Shown here: positions 22,801-34,357 of the stretch, one piece after another
How the letters are laid out: each line of letters opens with the position of its first letter
Position numbering within the stretch: position 1 is the stretch's first letter
Assembly (NCBI GenBank): GCA_032358255.1
Contig: JAULBX010031591.1
Coordinates: forward strand, 103,984-167,983
Direction of reading: 5' to 3'
DNA from: Heterotrichella gracilis
Taxonomy: Eukaryota; Sar; Xanthophyceae; Tribonematales; Xanthonemataceae
DNA: 64,000 nt
Position numbers and translations under genes: made by a program
The notes under the pieces: generated by a model
Seen by the model: the letters and a program-made list of their open reading frames with translations, nothing else
What the model was told of the DNA's origin: nothing
Database searches by the model: none

Positions 22801-25800
22801 AAGGGGAGTAATGGGGCCTGGATAGCTAAAAACATCCTGCACCAAACCCGCCCAACCCTTCAAAATTGTGTGATAGATATGAAAAATCCACATGGCAATT
22901 ACAGACGGAGAATATAAACCTAACCCGCTATGTGTTAGGAAGCGCATGTTTCGCAGGCTGTTGTGGATGCAGCTTTTTCCCCATACGGCTGCCCACCCAC
23001 CACCCACCACCCACCACCTCGCTGATCATCAGCCTCGCCCTGATCATCGGACCCACCACCCATCCCACCCCACCCCACCCTCCCACCCACTTGCGCTGAT
23101 GTGTACAGGCGGCGGCGGCCGGACGTGGCTCGGGTGCACTCGATCCTGAAGCGCAGCGGGATGGTGTGGGATGAGGACCTGGTGCGTCGCAAGATGGTGC
23201 CCCTGCTGATGCACTGGGATGCGCACGCGGGTCCCCAGCGGTCCCCCGTTTTCACCCCCTTGCAGATCAGCAAGGTGGTTGGCAGGGGGGTTGCGGGGGA
23301 GGAGGCCAAAGGTGGGGAGGGACCAGGGGATTACTACTTGTTGAAATGGGAGCGGAGCGACGATGGCAGCGAGGTATGGCTGTGGATATGCTGCCCTGGC
23401 GCTGCAATTGCCTGCCATGACTCCACAGCGATGTGTTGGTGCTGGCTTGCACCTGGGCCCAGGTGGCCCCCATTCATATCTGTAGCAACCAAACCACTCT
23501 CCCCACACACACCAGCACTTCCACACACCAGCACTTCCACACCGAACCCCACCACCCACAACTCGTCCCTGTGTGCGCAGCACGTGGCGGGTGACCAGGC
23601 GGTGCTAGACGAAAGCAGCTCAAAGGACAGGGCGCTGCCCATCAACCTGGTGCGCACCCACTGGCCACACCTGGTGGAGGCGTTTGAGCAGCGGTGGGTG
23701 GGGGTGGGGTGTGGGGACTGGGTAGTGAGGGGCTGGGGATACAAGTGGGGTTTCTGTGTGTGCGGGGAGGGTGTAATGCGGTGGTGTCAAGAGTCAACAA
23801 GATCACCTGTTTCAGGCACATTCACCATTTTTGAGAGCAGACGGATCAGAACCATTTGTGCTCCCCTAAACCCTCGGCACATATGCAGCATTGACAACCG
23901 CACCAATTGTTCCCAGAACAGCTTGGCGCCTTGCGGATGCCCGCCTCCTGCACTGCAATAACGCATGTAACTAAACACTTAACATATGCCAACGTTTTAA
24001 CCATTGTTTATGACATGGTTCAAGAACGAAGAATGCGACCTATTGAAAAATCCGAAACAAGAATACTAGTTAATATATTTTTAATAAATTTTCTTGCCAT
24101 TACTCTCTAGCTAGCCAGCTGACGCAACTGCCCCCTATGCCATAGGCTGCAGGCCAAGGTGAGCGCTACCCAGTCCAAGGCAGTCCGCAAGGTGAAGGCT
24201 CAGCAGGCAAAGGAGGAGAAACAGATGGCGGCAACCATGGCAACGTTCCTCCGACAGACAAAGGTGAGGGCGCGCAAGTGCATCAGTCTTGGCAGCCTGG
24301 GGTGCATGTAAAAGTTGGTTACATGCGTTCCAGCATACAGCCGGAGCAGCAGTCAGCCTTGCACAAAGGTTGAGCGACTATGCGCGGTGATGGCATTGCG
24401 TGTACCATATTTGAATGGGTGCATGTAGAAGTATTTATTGGAATGTTCATCAGCAAAAGAAAATAATTGGACCCTAATTACGTAAATATTGAGTACATGC
24501 CGCGGTTCTTACAAAACATGGACCCTTACCTTTTCCCTGCTCTTGGTGCAGCCCGGGGACGCGGTTCGCAAGGGGCAAAAGCAGAAAATCCCATCTGCCG
24601 TGCCGATGCCGCTGGCGGGTCCCGAGGCGCTGGGCCAAACCAGCACCTCCACAGGTGCCGTGGATGCGCCAGGTGGCATGCAGCGGTCACATGCCACCGC
24701 CGCCAGTGGCGGCAGGCAAGGGAGTGCGGTAAATGGTGGAGATGGTCCCTCTGGCAGGAGTGGTGGTGCGGCCAGTCCAGAGGTGGTGTGTATTGACCAG
24801 TCCCCGGATCGCATGGACCAATCCCCGGAGCCCAGTGACCAGTCCCCAGGGCGTCCAGCCAGGGAGGCAGCACACCAGGGAGGAGGGGAGGACGGTTGCC
24901 AAGCTCAGGAGGTGCGCTTGCATGCTGCTGCATCACCCCGCTGAAGTACTGGCTGGCTGTCGCCCGAGGAACCATTTGCTGGCTGATGGTGGTGCAAAAG
25001 GAGGGGTGGTGTATATGGTAGCAAGCGTTGCCTGGCTAATGGCGGTGCAAGCCGGGGGGGGGGGGGGGTGTACATGGCAGCACGCGTTGTTGCTGGGTGC
25101 CAGCTAGCCCGTGCCATGCTCCCAAATCCTGGCACTGGCTGGTAGCCAAGGATGCAAAGGCATGCGAAGGCCATTGCATGGTGCCATACAGCATTGCTGT
25201 GCGCAAGCTAACCTGTGCCACTTACAGGTACCCAACCCTCCATATGTTGATTCGAGGCATATATGTATGCAATACGCCCCCTCCCCCTTGCAGGCTCATC
25301 GGCGATCAGAGGAAGGGGATGACCCAGCACTGCAACCATCCCCGCCTAAAAAGCTCCGATCCCCACAGCGCCATCCGCCATCCCAGCGCCAACCCACAGG
25401 GGCGACAAAGGCAGGCCCCGCTTCCTTCAGCCACTCAAAAGCCCTCGCCAAGGGTCAGACCCTGATGGACGCATTCCGCGCAAGGAAGCCGCAGGCCGCC
25501 CCCGCTGCAGTGTTCAAAACCCTCCCCGAAACCCTACCACGGTCTTTGGGAGGTCAGCCCCCACAAGGCCTCTCTAAGCACCAGCCACCTGCTCCCACCA
25601 CCCACCAGGCTACCCCTCGCACCCACTCTGGGGGTGGGGGTGCTGAGGAGGAGGGGGAGCTGTGTACTCCCATGCCCGCTGGTACCAGGGCGCCCCACCA
25701 CACGCCAGCAACCCCGTCCATGGTGAACCGCCCTCCACAGCCCCCATGCATGGCCAGCCAATCCAGCGCGGGGACTGCCTTCTGGGGCGCGCGCCTGTCT

Positions 25801-26259
25801 CAGCCCTCAAGCCAGCCTCGCCACAGCACCCCCACGTGGCCCCCCGCAGCACCCGCAGCTGGATTACATGTGGCAGCAGCTGAGGGATTGGGTGGAGGCG
25901 CATCTGGTAGTTGTGTGCTCATGCCGCCGCCACCACACGCCGCCGCTGACATGGAACCCGCCAGCCCAGGGCTGCAGTCACCGCCACGTGGCGCTGTTTG
26001 CATAGCTGGGCCGATCAACCTGGTCAGCCCTGATTGCGCCACCACAGGCTCGCCATCGCCTGGCGTGGGTGCAGGCAGTCGAGACCAGCCTGGCGCCTCC
26101 CCTTTCTCCCCGGATGGGTTCTGCATCGAGCTGGGGACCCCCTCCCCTGCCAAGGGGTGCGTAGAGGCAGGGGCCAAGGGAGGGGCGGAGGGGGAGGCAC
26201 AGGGGGAGCGCGTGGCGGTGGGGAGTGCAAGCAGAGTGATCGATTTGACAGGGGCGTGA
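19855..26259 (+). CDS. GEN1: GEN1/SEND1-like Rad2/XPG-family structure-specific endonuclease (Holliday-junction resolvase)
   Basis: Thirteen phase-consistent exons: 19855-20073, 20224-20312, 20503-20596, 20906-21052, 21401-21607, 21885-21979, 22321-22432, 22592-22794, 23109-23373, 23581-23693, 24146-24263, 24552-24911 and 25294-26259 (995 residues). The N-terminal nuclease half begins MGITGLWKLLQ. Metal-binding acids sit in VAVDVSQW (about D39), IAVLEGE (about 88-91), APGEAEAA (about 144-146), SDADVLLFG (about 165-167) and LLAGGDYN (about 226). A helix-two-turn-helix segment follows (NVGGAGATRVIRHLL). A chromodomain-like segment near 437-475 (FTPLQISKVVGRG, DYYLLKWE) is typical of GEN1. The C-terminal half is long, Pro/Ser-rich and probably disordered. 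It carries a PIP-box-like KGQTLMDAFRARK and ends in a SUMO-interaction-like RVIDLTGA. Family enzymes cut Holliday junctions and flaps in the nucleus. Confidence 0.92.
20871..20896 (+). repeat. CCCTAAA repeats just upstream of GEN1 exon 4
   Basis: Three CCCTAA-type units, one imperfect, end nine bases before the exon. They read C-strand in the sense of the gene. Another CCCTAAA pair lies at 21141-21152 in the next intron. Confidence 0.8.
22399..22508 (+). repeat. Exon-edge echo: end of GEN1 exon 7 repeated in the intron
   Basis: The last 34 bases of exon 7 (22399-22432) recur imperfectly at 22469-22506, including GCGCAGGA, ACCGGTGC and CGAACACAG at the donor position. Between the copies lies a TTTAGGG pair (about 22445-22459); TTAGGG also follows the second copy. 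Confidence 0.75.
25054..25068 (+). repeat. Poly-G tract (15 G) in a GEN1 intron
   Basis: A G homopolymer within an intron that also carries a diverged tandem repeat of about 60-70 bases (about 24965-25110). Confidence 0.85.
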
Positions 26260-27541
26260 GTGATTCTTGAAGCCTGGGTTTGGCTTGGAGCCGATGGCAT
26301 GGTGGTTTGCCAGGTATCCCAGTACTACTGGCAGTAGGCATCCCAAAGCATCCAGGCGGGTGAGATTGGAGAACTACGTTGGCCCCTTAGGGATGCTCCT
26401 GTTGGTGAGCCTGTGGTGGTCATATATATCAACCTGACAGGCAAGGCAACTGCTGTGTACTCCGCGCTTGGAGCATTGTGTTGTAATTGCTGTGCTGTGC
26501 TGTGGGTTTCCTGCAACTTTTTTGGTTGATGAAAGAAAGTGGTCCTGGAAAGAACGAAATAACATAACATGATGACTATTTATGGTCATTTCCTTGCAAA
26601 TTGTTGATACATGTCGTCGTCGTATACTTCAATTTGCAAGCAAGTCTCAATCACTGTCACAGTGACAGCAGGGCCTGGCTTCTCAGAGGTGAGCAAGGAG
26701 CCCTAGCCTGGCATATTCATGTTGGGTGCTCCCAAGTTGCAGTCTCCACCTTGGCAATGCAGTGTATTGAATTCCTTCTGTCAATAAAGCGCTGGAGCAG
26801 GCATACTTTCTCAGATTGGGACGGTGTTGTATTCCATAATTTATTAAATAACAAATATTACGTACATCACAGCATAGCAATATAGTGGAACCACAAGGGG
26901 AAAGCAATGCTTTGACAGCTGACGCTGCCTAAAAGGAAGCTGCACTAGTGACTGTTAGTGTCTTGTATAGGCTGAGCGCTTGTGGCTGTCATGAGGCGTT
27001 TGGTTGTTGCGGATTGGCGGCGTTGAGAAGGAGGGGGGCGGTTTCCAACAAGCAGCTAGACAATGGTCTTCAACATTCGTTGTTCAAGAAACACGACGGA
27101 TGTGTCAAAGCAAATTGCTTGTTGAATGAAAAGTACACAAAATCCCCTCAGGCCGTGTTTGGGCCTAGCCTGGCTAGCCAATTCTGGACAGCACAGTGTG
27201 GACCATGAGAAAGCAACAGACTTGCAAATGAACACGCAATGCAGTATACATCATATACAGTATAGGTTGCTGAATGCCCTAGGGTGTTGTCGGTCAGCTG
27301 GTGCATTGTGGCGGTGCCCTGCAAGGTCGCTAAAAAAAATTGGGTGTGGCCCCTTGTTGCTGCCACATGTCAGTCCAAAACTTTGTTCATGCGTCGATGT
27401 TGCAGCGCAAGAAAAAAAATGAGGCAAGCCTGCTCCCACCTATTGACAGGCTTGGGCTAGCTAGCTGCTGCACTCCTGCCCACCAACCTGCCCTGCAGCG
27501 AGCCCACTGCAAAAACGAGCTGCGCCAAAACTGGGCCAGCG
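26260..27541. other. Convergent intergenic region
   Basis: 1.3 kb between the GEN1-like gene and a minus-strand gene. A TGTAA at 26482-26486 could be the GEN1 poly(A) signal. No protein or RNA gene is recognised. Confidence 0.5.
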
Positions 27542-29014
27542 CTACCCCTTAGCTTCACCAGGCTTGACCCCTGCAGGCTCTGGCAAGGCACCCACTGGCA
27601 CAGGCTGCTGCCAGGAGCTGCCCACCTTTGAAGCCAACCGAATTATCTCCTCCGCCTTTTGAAGCGCACGCGCAACCGCCTGCTTGTCCTCAGCCACCAC
27701 GGGGCAGCCCTGGGCCTCGACGTCGGCCGCATGGAGCTTCTGCAGGTGGCTGGAGGCGTGCTCAAGGTAGGTGTCCCGCGCAGCGGAGTACTGGTGGTAC
27801 AGCGTCTTGAGCTGCTCTGAGACAACAGCAGGGTCGGAGGCCGCAGGCAGGGGCTGTGGGGGGGCAAAGAGCTCCACCAAGGCTCCCTCGGCGCCCTGTG
27901 GGAATGTGCAAGCAAACAACGGTTGAGCGATTTCTTGAGGGTTGAGGGGGTAACACGACTTGCTGCGGGTAGTATGTGGGTGCAACGTCAGCATGTTTAG
28001 AACTGGGTATTCAACAGCCACAATGGTATGTACTGCTGCAAGCCAGCATAGCTGTGTGCCTGGCAGTACATAAAATTTCTATTCATTCAATCCGCCACTC
28101 ACCTGTACTGGAGCTGGCAGGGCAGGCTCTGGCAGTAAATGGGGTGGTGGCTGGAAGGCTTGGGGGGCCCAACCCATGGCGCCCAAGGGCGCCAGCTGCT
28201 GGGCAATGGCTGCCTGTAGGAGGGGGTTTGCAAGAGGGTTTCCCAGGGGCAGCTGGTCCCCCAACCCCTCCACTGCGGCAGACTGGAGCAGCACCTCCAA
28301 CAACGCTGCCTCTGGGATGGCAAAGGGGGTTAGGCCAGTGGCCATGGGTGGGGGGACTGCACCCAGCAAGGCGGCTTCTGGCAGCATCCCCGGTAGGACT
28401 GAGGCTGTTGCAGCGCCTGGCAGCATCGCCATGGGCGGCTGGGGTAGCGATGGCACCTCCAGAAAGCCACCAGAGGTTGGGGTTTGGTGAGCGAGTGAGA
28501 GCGGCACAGGCTGGAGTGGGCTCTGTTGGTTGGCTTCCTTCTCCCAGGAGGTCGAGACGGGCTGAATGTACCTGACCTTCTTGCGCACGGCACCTGCTTT
28601 TTGCTGGTCAGGGCTGGGGCCACGCTTGGGAGGGGGGAGGGGTGGGAGGCAAGCCCGTGCCCCTGGAACGGACACCGGTGGGAGTGGAGGTGGCGCAAGA
28701 GGCGACGCTTCGGGCACCAACGGCAGGGCTCCCAGGGCTGCTAGCGTGGCGAAGTCTGGGATGGGGCTAGGGAACCCTTGAGGGGCGATTTGGGGGAAGG
28801 CCCCAGGGAACAGCAGCGCTGCGAGCTGCAGCTGCTGGAGCTCTGGAGAGGTGTGGGAGAGGTCGGGCAGGACGGGCAGCGTGGCGCTGAGGGCGGGTAG
28901 GAGGAGGGGTGACGCCAGGGCAGGGTGTGTGCTTGCCAGCCACGCATGGTCTGGCACAAGTGGCAATTGGGGGTTTGGCAGCGGGGGAACGGCGCCATAC
29001 GCATTCCCAAACAT
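27542..29014 (-). CDS. Pro/Leu/Ala-rich protein of unknown function
   Basis: Two exons, 28103-29014 and 27542-27895, joined in phase, encode 421 residues from the ATG at 29014. I do not recognise a family. The first 300 residues are low-complexity Pro/Leu/Ala-rich sequence. They are interrupted by a more conserved-looking basic segment (AVRKKVRYIQPVSTSWEKE), which could be a nuclear signal or short interaction motif. The last 115 residues are predicted helical and charged (SEQLKTLYHQYSAARDTYLE, then DKQAVARALQKAEEIIRLA), suggesting a coiled coil or helical hairpin. The divergent neighbour encodes a WBP11-like Pro-rich splicing factor, so a nuclear role is conceivable, but that is only context. 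Smooth splicing and codon use favour a real gene. Confidence 0.6.
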
Positions 29015-29857
29015 GGTAGCAATAACGTAACGGCAGCTATGGAGGGAAAGAATCAATCTTCTTCGGCAGATATGACCGCAAAGCCGAAACAGCTGCCCAT
29101 GATATGATGTACCAGGTCAAGTCAGCATGAACCGCAGGAGCGGCACGAACGGCAGGATTGTTCAATTGAGCAGCCCCTTTAACTGCTGGTTCCTTGCAAC
29201 CACAATGCGAGTCGTGCGCAGGCGCATCACCGCAGTAAATATCGTGTTGGAGGAGATACAACTTGGTTCATATCGCCGAGTCAGAGTTTGGAGATCGCCA
29301 TAAAATCACGTAATATAAAGTTTAATGTTTTCCGAAAAGGCTTTTCTTTTTCTTTCTGGTCCTTTTTATAGCGTTCCAACCAATCGAGTTGTTGACATCA
29401 CTGTGATTGGTTGCTGTCCTATATTTTAGGCTAAAGCTTGTCGGAACGCCGTGGCCTGCACTTTCGAAGTTGGTCGTAAACCAGACAAGAAGCTTCTTGC
29501 GCAGGCACACCGTGCATCAACAGCACCTGGTTTGCAGCACCACTACCGTGGCACCACGTTTTGCTGTACCACACAACAGCTATTGCTGCAGAAAGTATTG
29601 CGTGTTCCTTTGCCTGCTGTACGTTGATGAGACACGCCTGCAGCAACTGCATATGCATGCATATGCTGGGACCATAAACGGGATTTTGTTGCAGTTCCGT
29701 TTTATCCAGTCCCGTCAACCACTTACGTGTACAGCACTACACATTTTTCAATAGTGATAGGAACCCAGGCTTCTCCCTTTTGATCCAGTTTTGCAGCGTG
29801 ACACATTGACAGAAGTGACTAGTTCCTAATCCCTGGGCATACCAGCCAGCATCCAAG
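29015..29857. promoter_or_regulatory. Divergent intergenic region upstream of the WBP11-like gene
   Basis: 843 bases between two outward-facing genes, presumably promoters and 5' UTRs for both. An AT-rich stretch around 29300-29350 stands out. No coding signal. Confidence 0.5.
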
Positions 29858-32800
29858 ATGGTGAAGAAAAAGGGGGGCAGGGAGATGAACCCTGCGGACT
29901 CCTTCCGCAAGGCGCAGCGGGTGAAGGAGATCCAGCGCAATAAGAAGGAGAGGCAGTTCACGCGCAGCGCGCACTCCAAGGTCAATGACCCTGAGGCCAT
30001 CAAGGAGGAGCTTCAGAAAGTCATCGACATCGAGCAGGCGGGCAAGATGAGCAAGACGCTGCGGCTGAACAAGCGGGCGCTGCAGGCCGCACTGGACCAG
30101 TCTATTAAGCGCAAGAAGGTAGGGCACCACCACCACAGTGCCCTGCTGTAGCCTGGTGGGTCCAACCCTAAGGTTGACAAACCCTAATTAGTGCACAGAG
30201 GTGGCCGTTTGTAGACCAGTCCATCAAACGCAACAAGGTGGGGCTGCAGCACCACAGTGCCTGCTGCAACTTGGTGGTTCCAACCCTAACTTGAACCCTA
30301 AATAGTGCAAGGAGGTGGCTGCACCCTCAGCCATACTCCGTCTATCCCTTGACCTATACTGGGGTTGTGGGCTTGGCCAGACGGTCACATGCTGGTCACC
30401 CCGACACCTGTGCGAGTGATGACCACGCGACCGTGCCACTAGGGCCCAGACTCTGCATGCAGTCAGCTGCACGCCACGCAGACCATGCCTGCCGCCCCTG
30501 CGCACTTGGCAACGTTTGTCGCCTCCGCCCCCCCCCCCCCCCTACACCACCACCTCGCATCCACTCACCACCCGGCATCCGCCCCCACCCACCCGCCCAC
30601 CCAGCATCCACCCACCACGACAATCCCCACCCCCAACTACCCCAGGAGGAGGAGGCTAAAGCCCGGCTGGGGGGCGTGGCCCAAGAGGCCATCCAGCACA
30701 AGCCAGAGGACTCGGTCTACTACGACCCCATACTCAACCCCCTGGGCATACCGCCGCCAGGCAAGCCCCAAAAGTACAAGGACTCCCTCCTCCCCGCTTC
30801 TGCCCCCGTGCTGGCGTTGCCCCCGGTGCCCAAGCCTCCCCCCCTCCCCTCGGGGCCCGCGCCTGCCTTCCCCCTGCCCCCGCCACTTGGACCGCCTCCA
30901 ATGCCTGCTGGACCGCCGCCTGCCTCAGCTGCACGACCGGGTGCGTGTGCGTTTAGGGTTTAGGGACGCGGCACTGGCGTGCACATGCACTCGCCAACAG
31001 GCTGCATAGTTAGTTGCATTTGAGCATGGATAAATAATGATAATAGTTATGTCAGCAATACAAGCGGGGTCATTGTCCTCGCCTGCCCAGTGGCTTTTCC
31101 ACTGCCATGCACCTGCACTTGCCGACGATCTTGATGGCTCAAGTGCATGCCATATCCGCAATACCGCCAGATTGGCGGCCTGCCTTGCGCATGCGGCGCC
31201 TAGCAAACCCATCCTGGCTCTGTTCCTGCCATGTGTCGATCTTGTCTGGACATTGTTCTGCTGGGTAAGCTGCACAGTGCACCATGAGCATGCACAATGC
31301 CAAAATGACATGGGGTATCCTCTGCACGAGAACGGCAATATACCTCATTGCGACTTGATGGCAGGACCATGCTGTGTTCCTCCCCACCCAGGGCATCATC
31401 CAAGTGCCACACGCGCCAATCAGCCAATGATAATTGACATTGTGTTTCTAGGCTTTTTGTTTCACAGCAGTAACCATGGTGAACTTGTGCTTACTGTAGT
31501 GTTAACATCCCTCGCGCTGCTGTGCAGCGCCCCTGCCGCCCCCGTCGGGCCCCCCATCAGGCATGGCCCGCCTGCCGCCCCCTCCCGGTCCGCCACCTGG
31601 CATGGCACCACGCTTCATGGAGGAGGAGAAGGACTCAGCACCTGGTGCGCCACCACGCACCCTGCAGCATGCATGCATCCATGTAGACCCCGCTTGCTGT
31701 CCAGGATGGGGTGAGCCATTGACGGCCCATGGAAAGGGCGGGTACCATGTGCATGGTCACAAGCAGTGTGACTCATGGCATGGGTCGGTGACGCACAGGA
31801 AGCAGCGAATCTGGCATTTTGTGGCAAGGGGAGCAGGTTTTGAGTTGGTGCAAGGGGAACAAGGAGCGAGCCTGTGCAAAGCCCTGGCCATGCCTTACCT
31901 TGCACCTGCCCAGTTACACCTGCTGCACCATACCATGCGCAAAATCCAAATAATCATAATAATAATGATGGCCAATTGATATTGTTTTGTCACCCGTGCC
32001 CTTTACCCACCCTACAGGCACAGCCGAGGAGGTGAGTGAGCCTACCTTCAGGCCCCCCGCCCCACTACCACCCCCGTCAGGGCCCCCTCCAGGCATGTCC
32101 CACCGGCCCCTGCCACCCCCCTCCGGCCCACCACCGGGCGTGCTGCCCCCGCCCTCCATGCCCCCACCATCCCACATGCCGCCTCCGCGCCTGCCCCCTC
32201 CATTGTCCCAGCCCTACCTAGCCCCGCCGATGCCGCCGCCGCCAGGTGCGTTGCGTAACCCACCATGCCCATCGCAGGGCATGCATGGCGCTCCTCCCAT
32301 CAGCATGGCCCAGCGGCTCTATGGCATGCTCACCCGTTACTGTGGCAACAGCATCGAGCTCGCATTCTGAGCCAGAAAGCGTATAAAATGTATGGAATAA
32401 ATGCTGATTCTAGGAAAACCATTCTTGGCTCAATATGATGATTTAAATTGGAGTATGCAAATACTCCTGTGCAGTGCATATGGGGCGGGGTGTGGAAAAA
32501 TCTTGACAAACAGTTACAGTTGCATGCATGCCTATAAGGGATGCAGCGCAACATCAGCCATTGGACCCTTTCGCAGTCTCTTGCACGGCACCGCTCACCA
32601 TGCCACACCCTCGTCCCCGCAGGCCCCCCACCAGGCATGGCGCCACTGGCTGCGCCGTCAACAGCCCCAGCAGCCTCACTGGGTGCCAGGAAGGAGGGCG
32701 GCGCAGGGGCCACCATCTCTGCCGCGGCCACCGTTGCCAAGCGCACGCTGGCGCAGAACGACATCAACATCACCGCAATGGTGCCGGCGGCGGTGCGCGT

Positions 32801-33329
32801 GCGGCGGGAGGTGGCAGAGGCCAGGCCCAGGTGCGTTGGAATCAGCATATTAATTTGTTTGAAAGTGATGTTGTAATTGTGGTGGGTAATGCGGTGGAGT
32901 TCCAGGAACGTTTAAAACTGCTTATTCTTGTGAAAACATTGAATCAGTGCTGCGAGATGGAGTTGGATAGTGTTTCCGTGCCACCATGGTCCATGCCACA
33001 TCCATCTTGGGTAGCCACCAGTAAAAGCAAAATTTTCATAGCTTGTGTGTGGGGTACCTACTTGAGAAAGGAGGCAACCCCGAGGGCCTAGGGTTTGTTG
33101 TTTTACGGCACACCCGGGAATCAGCCCCCTCCCTTCCTTTTCCAGGCACGCAGGCAAGCGGACGCTCGTTGGCCCAGGGTTTGGTCTGGCGCCGGTGCTG
33201 GCGCAACCCCAGGTGGCGCCGCGGCCCGTGGCGCCTGCGGTTGGCCTCAGGGCGCCTGGCCCGTCCCCGATCGACAAGAAGTATGCAGACTTTCTGTCAG
33301 AGATGGCCGAGCTGGGTGCGCTGGAGTGA
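29858..33329 (+). CDS. WBP11: WBP11-like proline-rich pre-mRNA splicing factor
   Basis: Six exons: 29858-30118, 30646-30940, 31528-31644, 32018-32245, 32623-32830 and 33146-33329 (430 residues). The N-terminal Wbp11 domain is clear: MVKKKGGREMNPADSFRKAQ, RVKEIQRNKKERQFTRSA, then EELQKVIDIEQAGKMSKTLR. Next come KPEDSVYYDPILNPLGIPPP and a long run of PPPPGPPPGM-type repeats, the WW-domain-binding PGM motifs of this family. The C-terminus has KRTLAQNDINITAMVPAAVR and ends KKYADFLSEMAELGALE. In animals WBP11 works with PQBP1 in the spliceosome; a nuclear splicing role is inferred by homology. The Pro-rich region is spread over exons 2-5, all joined in phase one. The Wbp11 domain is encoded by exon 1 alone. 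Confidence 0.9.
30095..30274 (+). repeat. Exon-edge echo: end of WBP11 exon 1 repeated in the intron
   Basis: Bases 30095-30152 (exon end GACCAGTCTATTAAGCGCAA, donor and about 30 intron bases) recur imperfectly at 30214-30274. The copy keeps a GT after its AACAAG. Degenerate CCCTAA sequences lie between and after the copies. Confidence 0.75.
30952..30965 (+). repeat. TTTAGGG pair just after the WBP11 exon 2 donor
   Basis: Two tandem TTTAGGG units begin eleven bases into the intron, in the sense orientation of the gene. Confidence 0.8.
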
Positions 33330-34357
33330 GTGGGGCCAGTGGGATGGTGGGCAATGCCATGCAGGCTTGCCGAGGCATTGTGCTGAGCATGCTCAGCTGC
33401 GGCAATACGTGCGTGCGCTGAGCAAATGAGTGGGTGCTTCATTGAAAGTGAAGCCGCTTGTGAGCAGTTGCTGGTGTGCCATTGCCAATTGAAGCGCTGC
33501 TCAGTTATTTGTCATCATCGGATCTGATCACTGTGTCATTTCAAATGCCAATGATTGGGCCAATCACCGCGGCAATTGTAAGGCTTGGCATGAATTTTGT
33601 CTGGAGACTTTCTGAGGAGTCGAGAACAACTGCAGTTGAACTGCAGTTTAATGACACTGTAATACATGATGTCATTAATTTGTTACCACCACGCGCGCAA
33701 ACCCTATTTGCCTAAGGCGAAACTCCTGAGATGGCGTAACTAATCCACAGTGACAGCCAGCTGGTTGCAAAGCCTAGGCGTGCGACTCTCTCACTGACCA
33801 GTAGCGTCACAGTGACTGAGTATTACTAAGTCGCAGTCTGCTTGGAATTTTTAGGCTGACCTCCAAGTTGGTGCGGCACTGTGTGAATGGACACCTGGCT
33901 AGGCGTAGATTACATGATGAAATGCCAACCGTGAGTCACATGATGGCATTATTATTTTGTGCGTATGGATGCGTCAGATGATCACAGTGGCACCCAGTCC
34001 GGTGCATGTGCATGAACTAAGGCTGAGCCCTAGATTCTAAGCCATTCCAAAGCATGGGCATGGCATGTGAGGAAACAGTTCAGGAATGTGCCTGACAATC
34101 GCCAAATCCAATATAGTTCCATGCTTGCTGATGCTATCCAATAGCACTACCCTTATAGCACAGTAGTTTGCATAGCAAGGTACCAGAACACACTGCCACC
34201 TGTACGCAGTACAATAGCACCCCCCCACAATTCCCCTCCTATGCCTACTGCAACAGCCTCAGCCCCGAGGCTGTAGGGTCTGTACAATCAACGAACTCCC
34301 CACCAACCGCATGTACCCCAATGGCGGGACAACGCACCTACCCCAGCGCTGCACATG
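33330..34357. other. Convergent intergenic region
   Basis: 1.0 kb between the WBP11-like and DHHC-family genes; AT-richer than the exons. No coding or RNA gene recognised. Confidence 0.5.

Noticed and set aside
29653-29674. Frequent ATGCATGC/TGCATGCA strings across the window (e.g. 19449, 29653, 31670, 37431, 55313)
   Set aside because: They look over-represented, but I could not compute an expectation from base composition, so I do not claim a signal.
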